This document shows positions 10,658 through 19,076 of a stretch of 64,000 nt of DNA, piece after piece. This DNA is from Chloroflexota bacterium. GTDB lineage: Bacteria > Chloroflexota > Anaerolineae > Anaerolineales > Anaerolineaceae. Under the pieces are notes generated by a model. It ran no database searches. It worked only from the letters and a program-made list of their open reading frames with translations, and was not told the DNA's origin. Numbering within the stretch: position 1 is the stretch's first letter; every line of letters begins with the position of its first letter. Made by a program: the position numbers and the translations under genes. The stretch lies in NCBI GenBank assembly GCA_021372725.1, contig JAJFTV010000093.1, positions 35,701-99,700 of the forward strand, written 5' to 3'.

Positions 10658-13600
10658 ATGCTGTTTCTTGACAGAACGGTTAGTCAAATTCAATCCATTT
10701 TTAATCAAGATAACGATCAAACAACGCCTTCAGCCAAAACAAAAAAAGATCAATCCGGAGGGAAAATACTGCATCCAGCAAACAATAATGTATTGTTTGC
10801 TGCATACGTGCTGATTATGCTCATCATGATTTTCCTTCCAAAAGGTCAAGTCCACGCAGAAGGCAGAACCGTTCGCGTCGGAGTTTACCAGAATAAACCC
10901 AAAATATTTCTAAATGAAAAAGGGCAGGCAGATGGTTTCTTCATCGATTTATTGGAAGAGATCGCGCGATTGGAAGATTGGAACCTGACCTACAAACAGT
11001 GTGAATGGCAAGTCTGCCTTGCCGCTTTGGAAACAGGTCAAATTGATTTGATGCCTGATATGGCTTATTCATCAGGACGGGATGAAAAATTTGATTTCCA
11101 TCACATCCCCGCAGCAGAGAGTTGGTCACGTGTGTATTCCAATACCCAGGTAAATATCGAACGTATCGATCAGTTGGACGGGAAAATCCTGGCAGTCCTT
11201 AACGGATCCATCCAGCAGTCCCAGTTGGAAAGTGTCATGCAGGATTATGGTATCGAATTTTCCATTATCGTCGCTCAATCCTGGGATGAGGTCTTTCAAC
11301 TGGTTGCCGATGATTTCGCCGACGCAGCATTAACGAACTATTTTTTCGGTGATAACTATTATCAGGATTACGGATTGGTGCGTACACCGGTCGTGGTCAA
11401 TATAACAACTCTTTACTATACGACCGCAGAGGGTAAAAACCAGGATTTACTTAATGCAATTGACAGTCATCTAGGCATCTGGCGTGATGATCCAAATTCA
11501 GTTTATTCTTCATTGATGAATCACTGGCTGGATCAGTCAGCGGCGAGAAAATTGCTAAAAAATCTTAAATGGGTGATCGGCGGAATTGCAGCTCTCTTAT
11601 GCTTTTCCGTTGGTTGGGTTCTGCTCCTGCACAAGCAGGTAAAGAATAGAACAAGGCATTTGGAAATAGCCAACCAGAAATTGAGCCAAAACGAAGAACT
11701 TTATAAATCGATCTCGGCGCTGACTTCTGACTATATGTTTTCATCCAATGTAAACGAAAATGGATTGCTTTCTTTCAATTGGGTTGCCGGTGCATTCGAA
11801 GCCATTACCGGATACACGCTGGAAGAATATGAAAGTCATGGTGGTTGGCGGGCAATCTTGCATCCTGATGACCTGGCAGTGGATGACCAGGATATGGACA
11901 GACTATATAAAAATCAGCCTGTCAAAACTGAGATTCGGACGATTGCGAAAAATGGTAAAACCAAGTGGTTGCAGGTTTACGCTCACCCCGTCTGGGACAT
12001 GGAACAAAATAAATTGACCGGTATTTATGGTGCGGTTCAGGAAATTACTCAGCGCAAAATGGCAGAAAACAAACTAAGGGAGGCAAATTCTTTACTCACT
12101 ATCACCGGTACAGTAGCACGGGTTGGTGGTTGGGAATATGATCTCCAAACGGGAGAACTCAATGGAACTGAGGAAATGTTTCGCATTTATGAGATTGATC
12201 CCTCGACTCCTTTGAGCCTGTCCGAAGTGCTCAATTACTTCGCGCCCGAATCCCGCCCCACCATCTCTGAGGCGATACAGAATTGTATCGATCATGGGGA
12301 CCCCTGGTATTTGGAACTGCCCTTGATTACCGGGAAAGGTCATTTACACTGGGTTAGCGTCCAGGGAACCGCCGAACGGGAAAACGGGAAGATAATTCGT
12401 CTGTTTGGGGCTTTTCAGGATATTACAAAATACAAACTTTCAGAAGAAAAAATCCGTCAACAGACTTCCCGCGCCGAAGCATTGGTACATACCGCATCCA
12501 ATATCAATTCCAAACTGGATCTTAACGCTGTGCTCTCCGCAGTTTGTGAAGAGACAGCCAAAGCTATGATGGTCCCGGCGGTTGCTCTGCACCTGTTTGA
12601 CGAACTTACCCAAACACTTTCGATTGTTGCCGATTACGGATTGCCGGTAATTTTTCGTGAGAAAAACGTTCCCATGCCGATCAGCTCTTTTCCACCCGAC
12701 ATGTCACCAGCCTTGGATGTTCCGATCATATTGGATGATGTTCAAGCTATTTCCGATATACCAAACGCTGACCTGATTCAATTATTTGACTTCCGCACGA
12801 TTGTCTTTATCAAGATTAAGAGTAAAGAAACATACATTGGTTCATTATCTCTATTCTCCATTGGTAATATTCGTCAGTTCAGTGCGGACGAACTCGCACT
12901 ACTGGAAGGGTTGAGCAACCAGGCAGCCCAGGCGATCAGTAACGCACATCTTTATGAAAATACAGAGCGCCAATTAAGAAATATCGAAGCACTCCATACG
13001 ATCGACACCGCCATAGCAAACAGCATGGACATCCGACTGACATTAAAGGTTGTGGCTGAAGAAACGATCAGGCAGATGGGTGTAGATGCAATTAATTTCT
13101 TATTATATAAACCTGCCAGCAACCGATTGGAAAGCAGTATTAATCAGGGCTTTCGTACAACAGCAATGAAGAACGTAACCCTTCGGATAGGGGAGGGATT
13201 AGCTGGTCAGGTTGCATCCGACTGGCAGCGAATCTTCATTCCAGATATTTCTGCCTATCATAATGATTTCCCCAGCATGCCGGTGTTCAAAGGAGAAGAT
13301 TTTGTATCGTACTGTGGTTTGCCGCTTCGTGCAAAAGGACAATTCATCGGGGTTATGGAGATATTCAACCGAACACGTTTGAATCCAGATCAGGAATGGT
13401 TCAACTTCCTGGAAACATTGGCTGGTCAGGCAGCAATCGCCATTGATGGTATCAAGGCCTTCGAGGAAATTCAAATTTCCAATACAAAACTCATCCTGGC
13501 TTATGATGCCACAATCGAGGGCTGGTCTCGAGCAATGGATATGCGGGACAAGGAAACGGAAGGTCATACGCAGCGTGTTGCACAACTGACCATACAACTC

Positions 13601-14074
13601 GCAAGAAAAATGGGAATCACTGAGGACCAGATTGTCCATATCAAGCGCGGTGCTTTATTACACGATATCGGCAAATTAGGCATTCCCGATCAGATTCTGC
13701 TAAAAACAGACAATCTTACGGAAAAACAGTGGGTTATAATGCGCAAGCATCCACAGTATGCCTTCGATATGCTTTCATCCATTGATTACTTGCGACCTGC
13801 GCTGGATATCCCGTATTGCCACCACGAGAAATGGGATGGAACCGGTTATCCACGCGGATTGAAAGGCTTGCAGATTCCCCTGGCGGCACGCATTTTTTCC
13901 ATCATCGATGTATGGGATGCGCTTACCTCAAACCGGCCATATCGACCGGCCTGGGAGCAGTCCCGGGCACTTGAATATATCGAGCAACAGTCCGGATCAC
14001 ATTTCGATCCGCAGGTTGTCTCCGCTTTCCTGAGTGTGATGAGTGAAATGAATAATTCCCATACCGATGAATAA
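10658..14074 (+). CDS. Membrane sensor: solute-binding domain, PAS, GAF and HD-GYP phosphodiesterase
   Basis: An 1138-residue sensor likely to degrade cyclic di-GMP. A membrane anchor (about 46-60) is followed by an extracytoplasmic amino-acid-binding-protein-like domain (about 70-290, starting at RTVRVGVYQNKPK), then a second transmembrane helix (about 305-325). Inside the cell there are two PAS domains (about 347-470 and 475-605), two GAF domains (about 606-765 and 771-940) and an HD-GYP domain (about 945-1130). The metal-binding HD pair is in LLHDIGKLG, and HHEKWDGTGYPRG is the HD-GYP motif with its GYP intact, so it is probably active. It appears to link an external ligand, perhaps an amino acid, to c-di-GMP turnover. 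It stands alone in its transcript. Confidence 0.92.
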   Translation: MLFLDRTVSQIQSIFNQDNDQTTPSAKTKKDQSGGKILHPANNNVLFAAYVLIMLIMIFLPKGQVHAEGRTVRVGVYQNKPKIFLNEKGQADGFFIDLLEEIARLEDWNLTYKQCEWQVCLAALETGQIDLMPDMAYSSGRDEKFDFHHIPAAESWSRVYSNTQVNIERIDQLDGKILAVLNGSIQQSQLESVMQDYGIEFSIIVAQSWDEVFQLVADDFADAALTNYFFGDNYYQDYGLVRTPVVVNITTLYYTTAEGKNQDLLNAIDSHLGIWRDDPNSVYSSLMNHWLDQSAARKLLKNLKWVIGGIAALLCFSVGWVLLLHKQVKNRTRHLEIANQKLSQNEELYKSISALTSDYMFSSNVNENGLLSFNWVAGAFEAITGYTLEEYESHGGWRAILHPDDLAVDDQDMDRLYKNQPVKTEIRTIAKNGKTKWLQVYAHPVWDMEQNKLTGIYGAVQEITQRKMAENKLREANSLLTITGTVARVGGWEYDLQTGELNGTEEMFRIYEIDPSTPLSLSEVLNYFAPESRPTISEAIQNCIDHGDPWYLELPLITGKGHLHWVSVQGTAERENGKIIRLFGAFQDITKYKLSEEKIRQQTSRAEALVHTASNINSKLDLNAVLSAVCEETAKAMMVPAVALHLFDELTQTLSIVADYGLPVIFREKNVPMPISSFPPDMSPALDVPIILDDVQAISDIPNADLIQLFDFRTIVFIKIKSKETYIGSLSLFSIGNIRQFSADELALLEGLSNQAAQAISNAHLYENTERQLRNIEALHTIDTAIANSMDIRLTLKVVAEETIRQMGVDAINFLLYKPASNRLESSINQGFRTTAMKNVTLRIGEGLAGQVASDWQRIFIPDISAYHNDFPSMPVFKGEDFVSYCGLPLRAKGQFIGVMEIFNRTRLNPDQEWFNFLETLAGQAAIAIDGIKAFEEIQISNTKLILAYDATIEGWSRAMDMRDKETEGHTQRVAQLTIQLARKMGITEDQIVHIKRGALLHDIGKLGIPDQILLKTDNLTEKQWVIMRKHPQYAFDMLSSIDYLRPALDIPYCHHEKWDGTGYPRGLKGLQIPLAARIFSIIDVWDALTSNRPYRPAWEQSRALEYIEQQSGSHFDPQVVSAFLSVMSEMNNSHTDE

Positions 14075-14359
14075 TTTTAATCCGCGAACATCTCCATCCT
14101 TTTTTACAAAGAAGTTGCCGGCATTAACAGGGTGACGACCTCTATAGATACATACCCTGTATATTTTTTAGAAGAGAAGCCGACCTTACAAGAACAAGCA
14201 TAGCATCTGACGCCAATATCCTGCTCCAAACCGGCAATCCTGCCAATTCACTGCGGTATAATGGTATCCTGTTGGTTGAAACGCCTGACACAGGGCTCTT
14301 TCTTCATGAACAGTATCGATTCGTGCATCGCATATCATAAACACAGGTATGGTTAATCA
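14075..14359. other. 285-base spacer upstream of recJ
   Basis: No open frame of note. A TATAAT at 14257-14262 could be the -10 of recJ with a leader of about 90 bases, but no good -35 sits 16-18 bases upstream. The stretch at 14100-14180 has short T runs but no clear terminator stem. Confidence 0.35.
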
Positions 14360-16123
14360 ATGGATGAAAATCAGCCCGTAACGGCAGGGAATAGCAAACC
14401 TGATCGAACTCAGCCACATTCTTTCACCCCTAAAAAAATTGAAAAGAAATGGCAAACCCAGCCTGAGATTACACCTGAAGCCGCTGCAGCCCTGGGAAAT
14501 TATCCACAAGGTTTCAGGCAATTGTTGTTCAACCGCGGCATCCTGACAGCCGAAAAAGCTGAGATTTATCTCGAAAAAGAAGGTTCGCTTTATGACCCTT
14601 TCCTGCTGGATGGAATGGAAACCGCTGTTCAAAGGATCATCAAGGCGTTGGATCACGGCGAAGCCATCGCCGTTTACGGTGATTACGACGTGGACGGAAT
14701 ATCCGGCACTGCGCTGTTGGTTTCAGTCTTGACCTGTTTGGGTGCAAATGCCCAGGCATACATCCCCAACCGTTTTGACGAGGGTTACGGTGTGAATACC
14801 CAGGCATTAATAGAACTCGCCGCGCAAGGTGTGAGCCTGGTGATCACTGTGGACTGTGGTATTCGCTCGGTGTCGGAAATCATTACCGCCAATGAACTGG
14901 GACTGGATATCATCTTGAGTGATCATCATTACCCCGGCGGCCCTCTGCCGCCGGCACTGGCCGTGATCAACCCCAAAAAACCTGCCGATGCCTACCCCAA
15001 TAAAGACCTTTCCGGCGCAGGCGTGGCCTACAAAATCGCGCAAGCTCTCGCCGGCAGAATTTCAACACCCATAATCGACGTCAACGATTACATCGATCTG
15101 GTGGCACTGGGAACTGTTGCAGATATCGTCCCCTTGATGGATGAAAACAGGGCTCTCGTCAAGGCAGGTATCAAAAAAATACGCGAAGGCACAAATATCG
15201 GATTACGGGCTCTGGCCGGAGCGGCGAGGGTTGATGTTTCCTCCATAAAATCCAGGGACATCGGGTTTATGCTTGCACCCCGATTAAACGCCGCCGGCAG
15301 GATTGATTCGGCCAGAATCGCTTTTGATCTGTTGATGACTCAGGATCCGATCGAGGCAGGCGAGTTGGCGTGCAAGTTGGATGATCTTAACCGCCAGCGG
15401 CAGAACATGGTCATTTCTATGGCGGATTTGGCACGGCAGGAAATAAACGGATCTTCACAGAAAAATATTCTGATTTCATTCCGCCCCGAATATGCCCAGG
15501 GCGTAGTAGGCCTGGTTGCATCCCGTCTGACGGATGACTTTTACCGGCCTTCGGTGATTGGCCAGATCAAAGGAGATGTAGCGGTTGCATCCTGCCGAAG
15601 TATCCCCGAGTTTCATATTACACGCCACCTTGACATGTGTGCGGATCTATTCGAAAGGCATGGTGGCCATGAGATGGCAGCCGGTTTCACGATCAAGACT
15701 GAACGGATCGAGGAATTGAAGCTGCGCCTGGGTGCCCTTTCAGACGAAGCGTTGACCGGAAAGGATATTGTTCCCAACTTGCGGGCAGATTATGACATTC
15801 CCCTCAGAAAAATTCCGGCCAATATCCTTGAATCTATCACCCTCATTGAACCCACCGGCCAGAACAATCCGGAGGTGGTGTTTATTTCCAGAAATGTACA
15901 GGTGGTCTGGAAAAAACGCGTCGGCACAGATGGAACTCACCTATCGCTGACGGTAAAGGACGGCAACCGCATCTATCAGGCGATCGCCTTCCGCAGAGGA
16001 GAAATGATGGGTGATCTGCCCGATTACGTCGATCTAATCTATACCCTGATGCGAAATGAATACAACGGTTTGATCTCAACCCAGTTGAATGTAATAGATA
16101 TCAAACCGGCCGGTGGAATCTAA
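14360..16123 (+). CDS. recJ: Single-stranded-DNA-specific exonuclease RecJ
   Basis: RecJ degrades single-stranded DNA 5' to 3' in recombination and mismatch repair. The protein has 587 residues, the usual length. DHH-family motifs are visible: YGDYDVDGISGTALL at about 110-124, the VDCGIR segment, and SDHHYPGG with the DHH triad at about 192-199. The DHHA1 domain motif GGHEMAAGF is near residue 435, and an OB-like C-terminal region follows. No neighbouring gene shares its direction, so it is probably monocistronic. Confidence 0.95.
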   Translation: MDENQPVTAGNSKPDRTQPHSFTPKKIEKKWQTQPEITPEAAAALGNYPQGFRQLLFNRGILTAEKAEIYLEKEGSLYDPFLLDGMETAVQRIIKALDHGEAIAVYGDYDVDGISGTALLVSVLTCLGANAQAYIPNRFDEGYGVNTQALIELAAQGVSLVITVDCGIRSVSEIITANELGLDIILSDHHYPGGPLPPALAVINPKKPADAYPNKDLSGAGVAYKIAQALAGRISTPIIDVNDYIDLVALGTVADIVPLMDENRALVKAGIKKIREGTNIGLRALAGAARVDVSSIKSRDIGFMLAPRLNAAGRIDSARIAFDLLMTQDPIEAGELACKLDDLNRQRQNMVISMADLARQEINGSSQKNILISFRPEYAQGVVGLVASRLTDDFYRPSVIGQIKGDVAVASCRSIPEFHITRHLDMCADLFERHGGHEMAAGFTIKTERIEELKLRLGALSDEALTGKDIVPNLRADYDIPLRKIPANILESITLIEPTGQNNPEVVFISRNVQVVWKKRVGTDGTHLSLTVKDGNRIYQAIAFRRGEMMGDLPDYVDLIYTLMRNEYNGLISTQLNVIDIKPAGGI

Positions 16124-16196
16124 AAGAGAGTTACTTCTGTCTATTCCTTCCAAAACTGAACCGCACTGCCATTTTGGAGGATATTTGTATTTCATT

Positions 16197-16877
16197 TCAA
16201 TCTACAAACCGATATTTGATCAATGTCCACACCGCCTCGAAAGCATCTTTCATGCGGATCTTTTTTCCTTCTGAATATTCGCGGGGATTGAACCGAATCG
16301 GAACCTCATAAATATGGATTTTCCTTTTCAGGATTTTTGCCGTAAATTCGGGTTCGAAATCAAACCGCCTTGATCGGAGCGGAATATCTTTGACGATATC
16401 CCTGCTGAAAACCTTGTAACCGGTTTCCATATCGCTCAAGATGTTATTGTAGAGAATGTTTGTCATGAATGTCAGCAACTTGTTGGCCACCATATTCCAG
16501 AAGTACAGTGAACGGCGTGCACCTCCCAGGAAACGCGAGCCATAAACCACTTTAGTCAGTCCTTCTTCGATAGGGCGTAACAGATCTGGGTAATCTCGCG
16601 GATCATATTCAAGATCTGCGTCCTGAATGATGATCACATCTCCTTTGGCGTTCTGGATGCCGGTTCGAACGGCAGCTCCTTTGCCCATATTTTTCTCGTG
16701 TAAAATGACCCGAATCTGGTCATCATGCAGGTTTTGCAACAGTTCCCGCGTGCCATCCGTCGATCCGTCGTCAACAACAACGATTTCCTGCGGGATTCCG
16801 GTTTGCTGGACACGTTGGAGAATAGTCTGGATGGTATCAATCTCATTGTATGCTGGCATGACCACGGTGACATTCAT
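16197..16877 (-). CDS. Glycosyltransferase family 2 (dolichol-phosphate-mannose-synthase-like)
   Basis: A GT-A-fold glycosyltransferase of about 226 residues that likely transfers a sugar from a nucleotide sugar to a polyprenyl phosphate or cell-surface acceptor. It begins VTVVMPAYNE, has VVVDDGSTDGT (nucleotide binding) at about 31-41 and IIQDADLEYDP (metal-binding DxD-like) at about 85-95. There is no C-terminal membrane domain, as in short DPM1-type enzymes. The ATG at 16877 is chosen because a promoter (TTGTCA, 17 bases, TATAAT) ends 7 bases before it; the TTG further upstream at 16913 lies in the -35 box and cannot be the start. Confidence 0.9.
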   Translation of the reverse strand: MNVTVVMPAYNEIDTIQTILQRVQQTGIPQEIVVVDDGSTDGTRELLQNLHDDQIRVILHEKNMGKGAAVRTGIQNAKGDVIIIQDADLEYDPRDYPDLLRPIEEGLTKVVYGSRFLGGARRSLYFWNMVANKLLTFMTNILYNNILSDMETGYKVFSRDIVKDIPLRSRRFDFEPEFTAKILKRKIHIYEVPIRFNPREYSEGKKIRMKDAFEAVWTLIKYRFVD

Positions 16878-16884
16878 GGGACGA

Positions 16885-16913
16885 ATTATATGGTAAGCTC
16901 CGCTGCCTGACAA
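16885..16913 (-). promoter_or_regulatory. Promoter of the glycosyltransferase gene, probably leaderless
   Basis: On the minus strand TTGTCA (16908-16913) and TATAAT (16885-16890) are 17 bases apart. The ATG follows 7 bases after the -10, so transcription should start at or within a base or two of the ATG. There is no Shine-Dalgarno sequence. Confidence 0.65.
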
Positions 16914-16940
16914 GGTTTACGTTACCTCAAAGGGATAGCA

Positions 16941-16949
16941 TGCTATAAT
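16941..16949 (+). promoter_or_regulatory. Extended -10 promoter of the AAA+/glycerophosphodiesterase/GH3 operon
   Basis: TGCTATAAT is an extended -10 element. A weak -35 would lie about 17 bases upstream, back-to-back with the divergent glycosyltransferase promoter. The leader to the ATG at 17008 is about 52 bases and carries a GAGGAG ribosome site. Confidence 0.5.
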
Positions 16950-17007
16950 TCATTGACGGGTGAAATTGTCACCACGCCGGTATAAATGTTATTTGTGAGG
17001 AGAACCT

Positions 17008-18324
17008 ATGCCCTTGTCCGAAGAAACCGTTCGGGAAAATACTCCTTTTATTCCTCCGCAAATTCAAACGATCGAACAAACCGGGTTATCCATGCTCTGG
17101 TTGGAGGATCTTGTATTAAAGGTCATGTACTTTAGCGGGTATTTGTCCGGTTTTCGGATTGCAGAACTGATCACTCTGCCCTTTGCCGGGGTAGTAGAGG
17201 TGATTTGTGATGCTTTGAAGAAGGAGAAGCTAATCGAAGTTCGTTCATCGGTCTTCCAAAGCGGTATCGGAGAAGGTTCGTATCAATTTGGTCTCACAGC
17301 CGCCGGGATAGCGCGGGCGCGCGAGGCGTTGGACCGGTGTCAATATGCCGGCCCGGCACCTGTTCCGCTTCAGTATTATTACGATGCATGTCTGAAACAG
17401 GCGCGCGGACGGGTACACGTAACACAAAAGGTGATGCACAAGGTGATGGGGCATCTTGTTTTACCTGAAAAAACCATTCATAAACTGGGGCCGGCCATTA
17501 ATTCAGGCACTTCTATTTTTATTTTCGGCCCGCCAGGCAATGGAAAAACCAGCGTTGCAAGGGCACTCGGTGACTTGTACAGCTATCAGGAAATTTTTGT
17601 ACCGTTTGCATTATATGTCGATGGACAGATCATAAAATATTTTGACTCGGTTAACCATGTGCTTGTAGATGGTGAAGACTTGAACAATCGCAGTCCTTCC
17701 AGCCTGAATTACGACCCACGCTGGGTGCACATCAAACGACCTTTTATCATGGTAGGCGGGGAGCTCAGCCTGGCAGGGTTGGATCTGGTTTTTGACAGCA
17801 CCCTCAAATATTATGAAGCCCCTTTTCAGCTAAAGGCAAACGGCGGTGTCTTGCTTGTTGATGATTTTGGCCGGCAGCATATCCATCCACGGGATTTGCT
17901 CAACCGCTGGATTGTACCGCTTGAAAATCGGATCGATTTCCTGTCGCTGCATACGGGCAGAAAAATTGAACTGCCCTTTGACGTGCTGGTAATCTTTTCA
18001 ACGAATCTTCCTCCCATGGACCTCGTTGACGAGGCTTTTCTTCGCAGGCTGCGCCATAAAATAGAAATCGGTGACCCCAGTTATGAAGAGTATCGCGAGA
18101 TTTTCAAAAGAGTATGCGCCAGTAAAAATATCCCCTACGACGACCAGGCTCTGGCTTACCTGCTGCAAGAGTGGTACATTCGCAAAAACCGAAATCTGCG
18201 CTCCAATCAACCGCGTGACCTGATCGATCAGGTGATCGATATCTGCAATTATTTTGCAATTGAACCCAAATTGACCCCGGAGATAATCGACCGCGCTGCA
18301 GAAGCCTATTTTGTTGATCTATGA
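17008..18324 (+). CDS. AAA+ ATPase with N-terminal winged-helix-like region
   Basis: A 438-residue cytoplasmic ATPase. The first 160 residues have no catalytic motif and look helical, with a possible winged-helix segment (about 50-105). The AAA+ core follows: Walker A FGPPGNGKTS at about 172-181, a Walker B-like GGVLLVDDFGR at about 278-288, sensor 1 in VLVIFSTNLPP at about 329-339, and an arginine-rich segment EAFLRRLRHK at about 345-354. The C-terminal lid follows. The start has GTGAGGAG upstream. It overlaps the next gene by 4 bases (ATGA). I recognise the AAA+ fold but no named family; remodelling of a membrane or cell-envelope partner is only a guess from the neighbours. Confidence 0.82.
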   Translation: MPLSEETVRENTPFIPPQIQTIEQTGLSMLWLEDLVLKVMYFSGYLSGFRIAELITLPFAGVVEVICDALKKEKLIEVRSSVFQSGIGEGSYQFGLTAAGIARAREALDRCQYAGPAPVPLQYYYDACLKQARGRVHVTQKVMHKVMGHLVLPEKTIHKLGPAINSGTSIFIFGPPGNGKTSVARALGDLYSYQEIFVPFALYVDGQIIKYFDSVNHVLVDGEDLNNRSPSSLNYDPRWVHIKRPFIMVGGELSLAGLDLVFDSTLKYYEAPFQLKANGGVLLVDDFGRQHIHPRDLLNRWIVPLENRIDFLSLHTGRKIELPFDVLVIFSTNLPPMDLVDEAFLRRLRHKIEIGDPSYEEYREIFKRVCASKNIPYDDQALAYLLQEWYIRKNRNLRSNQPRDLIDQVIDICNYFAIEPKLTPEIIDRAAEAYFVDL

Positions 18325-19076
18325 ACAAACTCGAAAACCTTGCCCAACCTGCTATTTTCGGCCATCGCGGTGCTTCCGGTTATGCACCTGAGAATACCAT
18401 GGCTGCTTTTGAGCTTGCCATCCGGCAAGGTGCTGATGGTATCGAATTTGATGTAAAACTGTCTTCAGATGGCCATGTGGTGATCATTCATGACCCCAGT
18501 GTGGATCGGACGACAAATGGAACCGGTTGGGTCAAAAACTTGACGTTAAAAGAACTCAAAGCGTTGGATGCCGGGAGTTCATTTTCAAGTCGGTTTGCCG
18601 GGGAACCAATACCCGGCCTGGCAGAACTGTTTGAACATCTGCGTGACCAGATTTATTTCAACATCGAGTTGACCAATTACACTACCCAAAACGATGCACT
18701 TCCTGAAAAAACCGCTGAGCTGGTTCTGCAATATCATTTGCAGGACAATATTATCTTTTCGTCTTTTAGTAAGAAGACTCTCACACGCATCAAAGCCTTG
18801 CTGCCACAGGTTCCTGTGGCCATGCTGGCCTCCAGGGGTCTTTTGGGAATTGTCAATCGTTCTGTCATTGGAAGAAATGTGGCTCCCGATGCGCTGCATC
18901 CACATTATACCGATGTCACTCCAGCGCTGATGAGACACCAAAAAGAAATTGGCAGGAAAGTGAATGTGTGGACAGTCAACGACGAATCAGCTATGCGCAG
19001 AATGATCGATTATGGAGTGAATGGTATCATCACCAATGACCCGAAATTGGCACAGCATATTAGAGAAACTGGATGA
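18321..19076 (+). CDS. ugpQ: Glycerophosphodiester phosphodiesterase
   Basis: A 251-residue cytoplasmic-type enzyme that hydrolyses glycerophosphodiesters to glycerol-3-phosphate and an alcohol. The motif GHRGASGYAPENT at about 14-26 carries the catalytic His and metal ligands. EFDVKLSSDGHVVIIHDP at about 43-60 supplies the metal-binding Glu and Asp and the second catalytic His. There is no signal peptide. It is coupled by 4-base overlaps to the AAA+ gene before it and the GH3-like gene after it. The gene symbol is given by similarity only. Confidence 0.92.
   Translation: MNKLENLAQPAIFGHRGASGYAPENTMAAFELAIRQGADGIEFDVKLSSDGHVVIIHDPSVDRTTNGTGWVKNLTLKELKALDAGSSFSSRFAGEPIPGLAELFEHLRDQIYFNIELTNYTTQNDALPEKTAELVLQYHLQDNIIFSSFSKKTLTRIKALLPQVPVAMLASRGLLGIVNRSVIGRNVAPDALHPHYTDVTPALMRHQKEIGRKVNVWTVNDESAMRRMIDYGVNGIITNDPKLAQHIRETG

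Noticed and set aside
16878..16913. TTG start at 16913 for the glycosyltransferase
   Set aside because: The codon lies in the -35 box of a good promoter and the extra 12 residues are not family-like.
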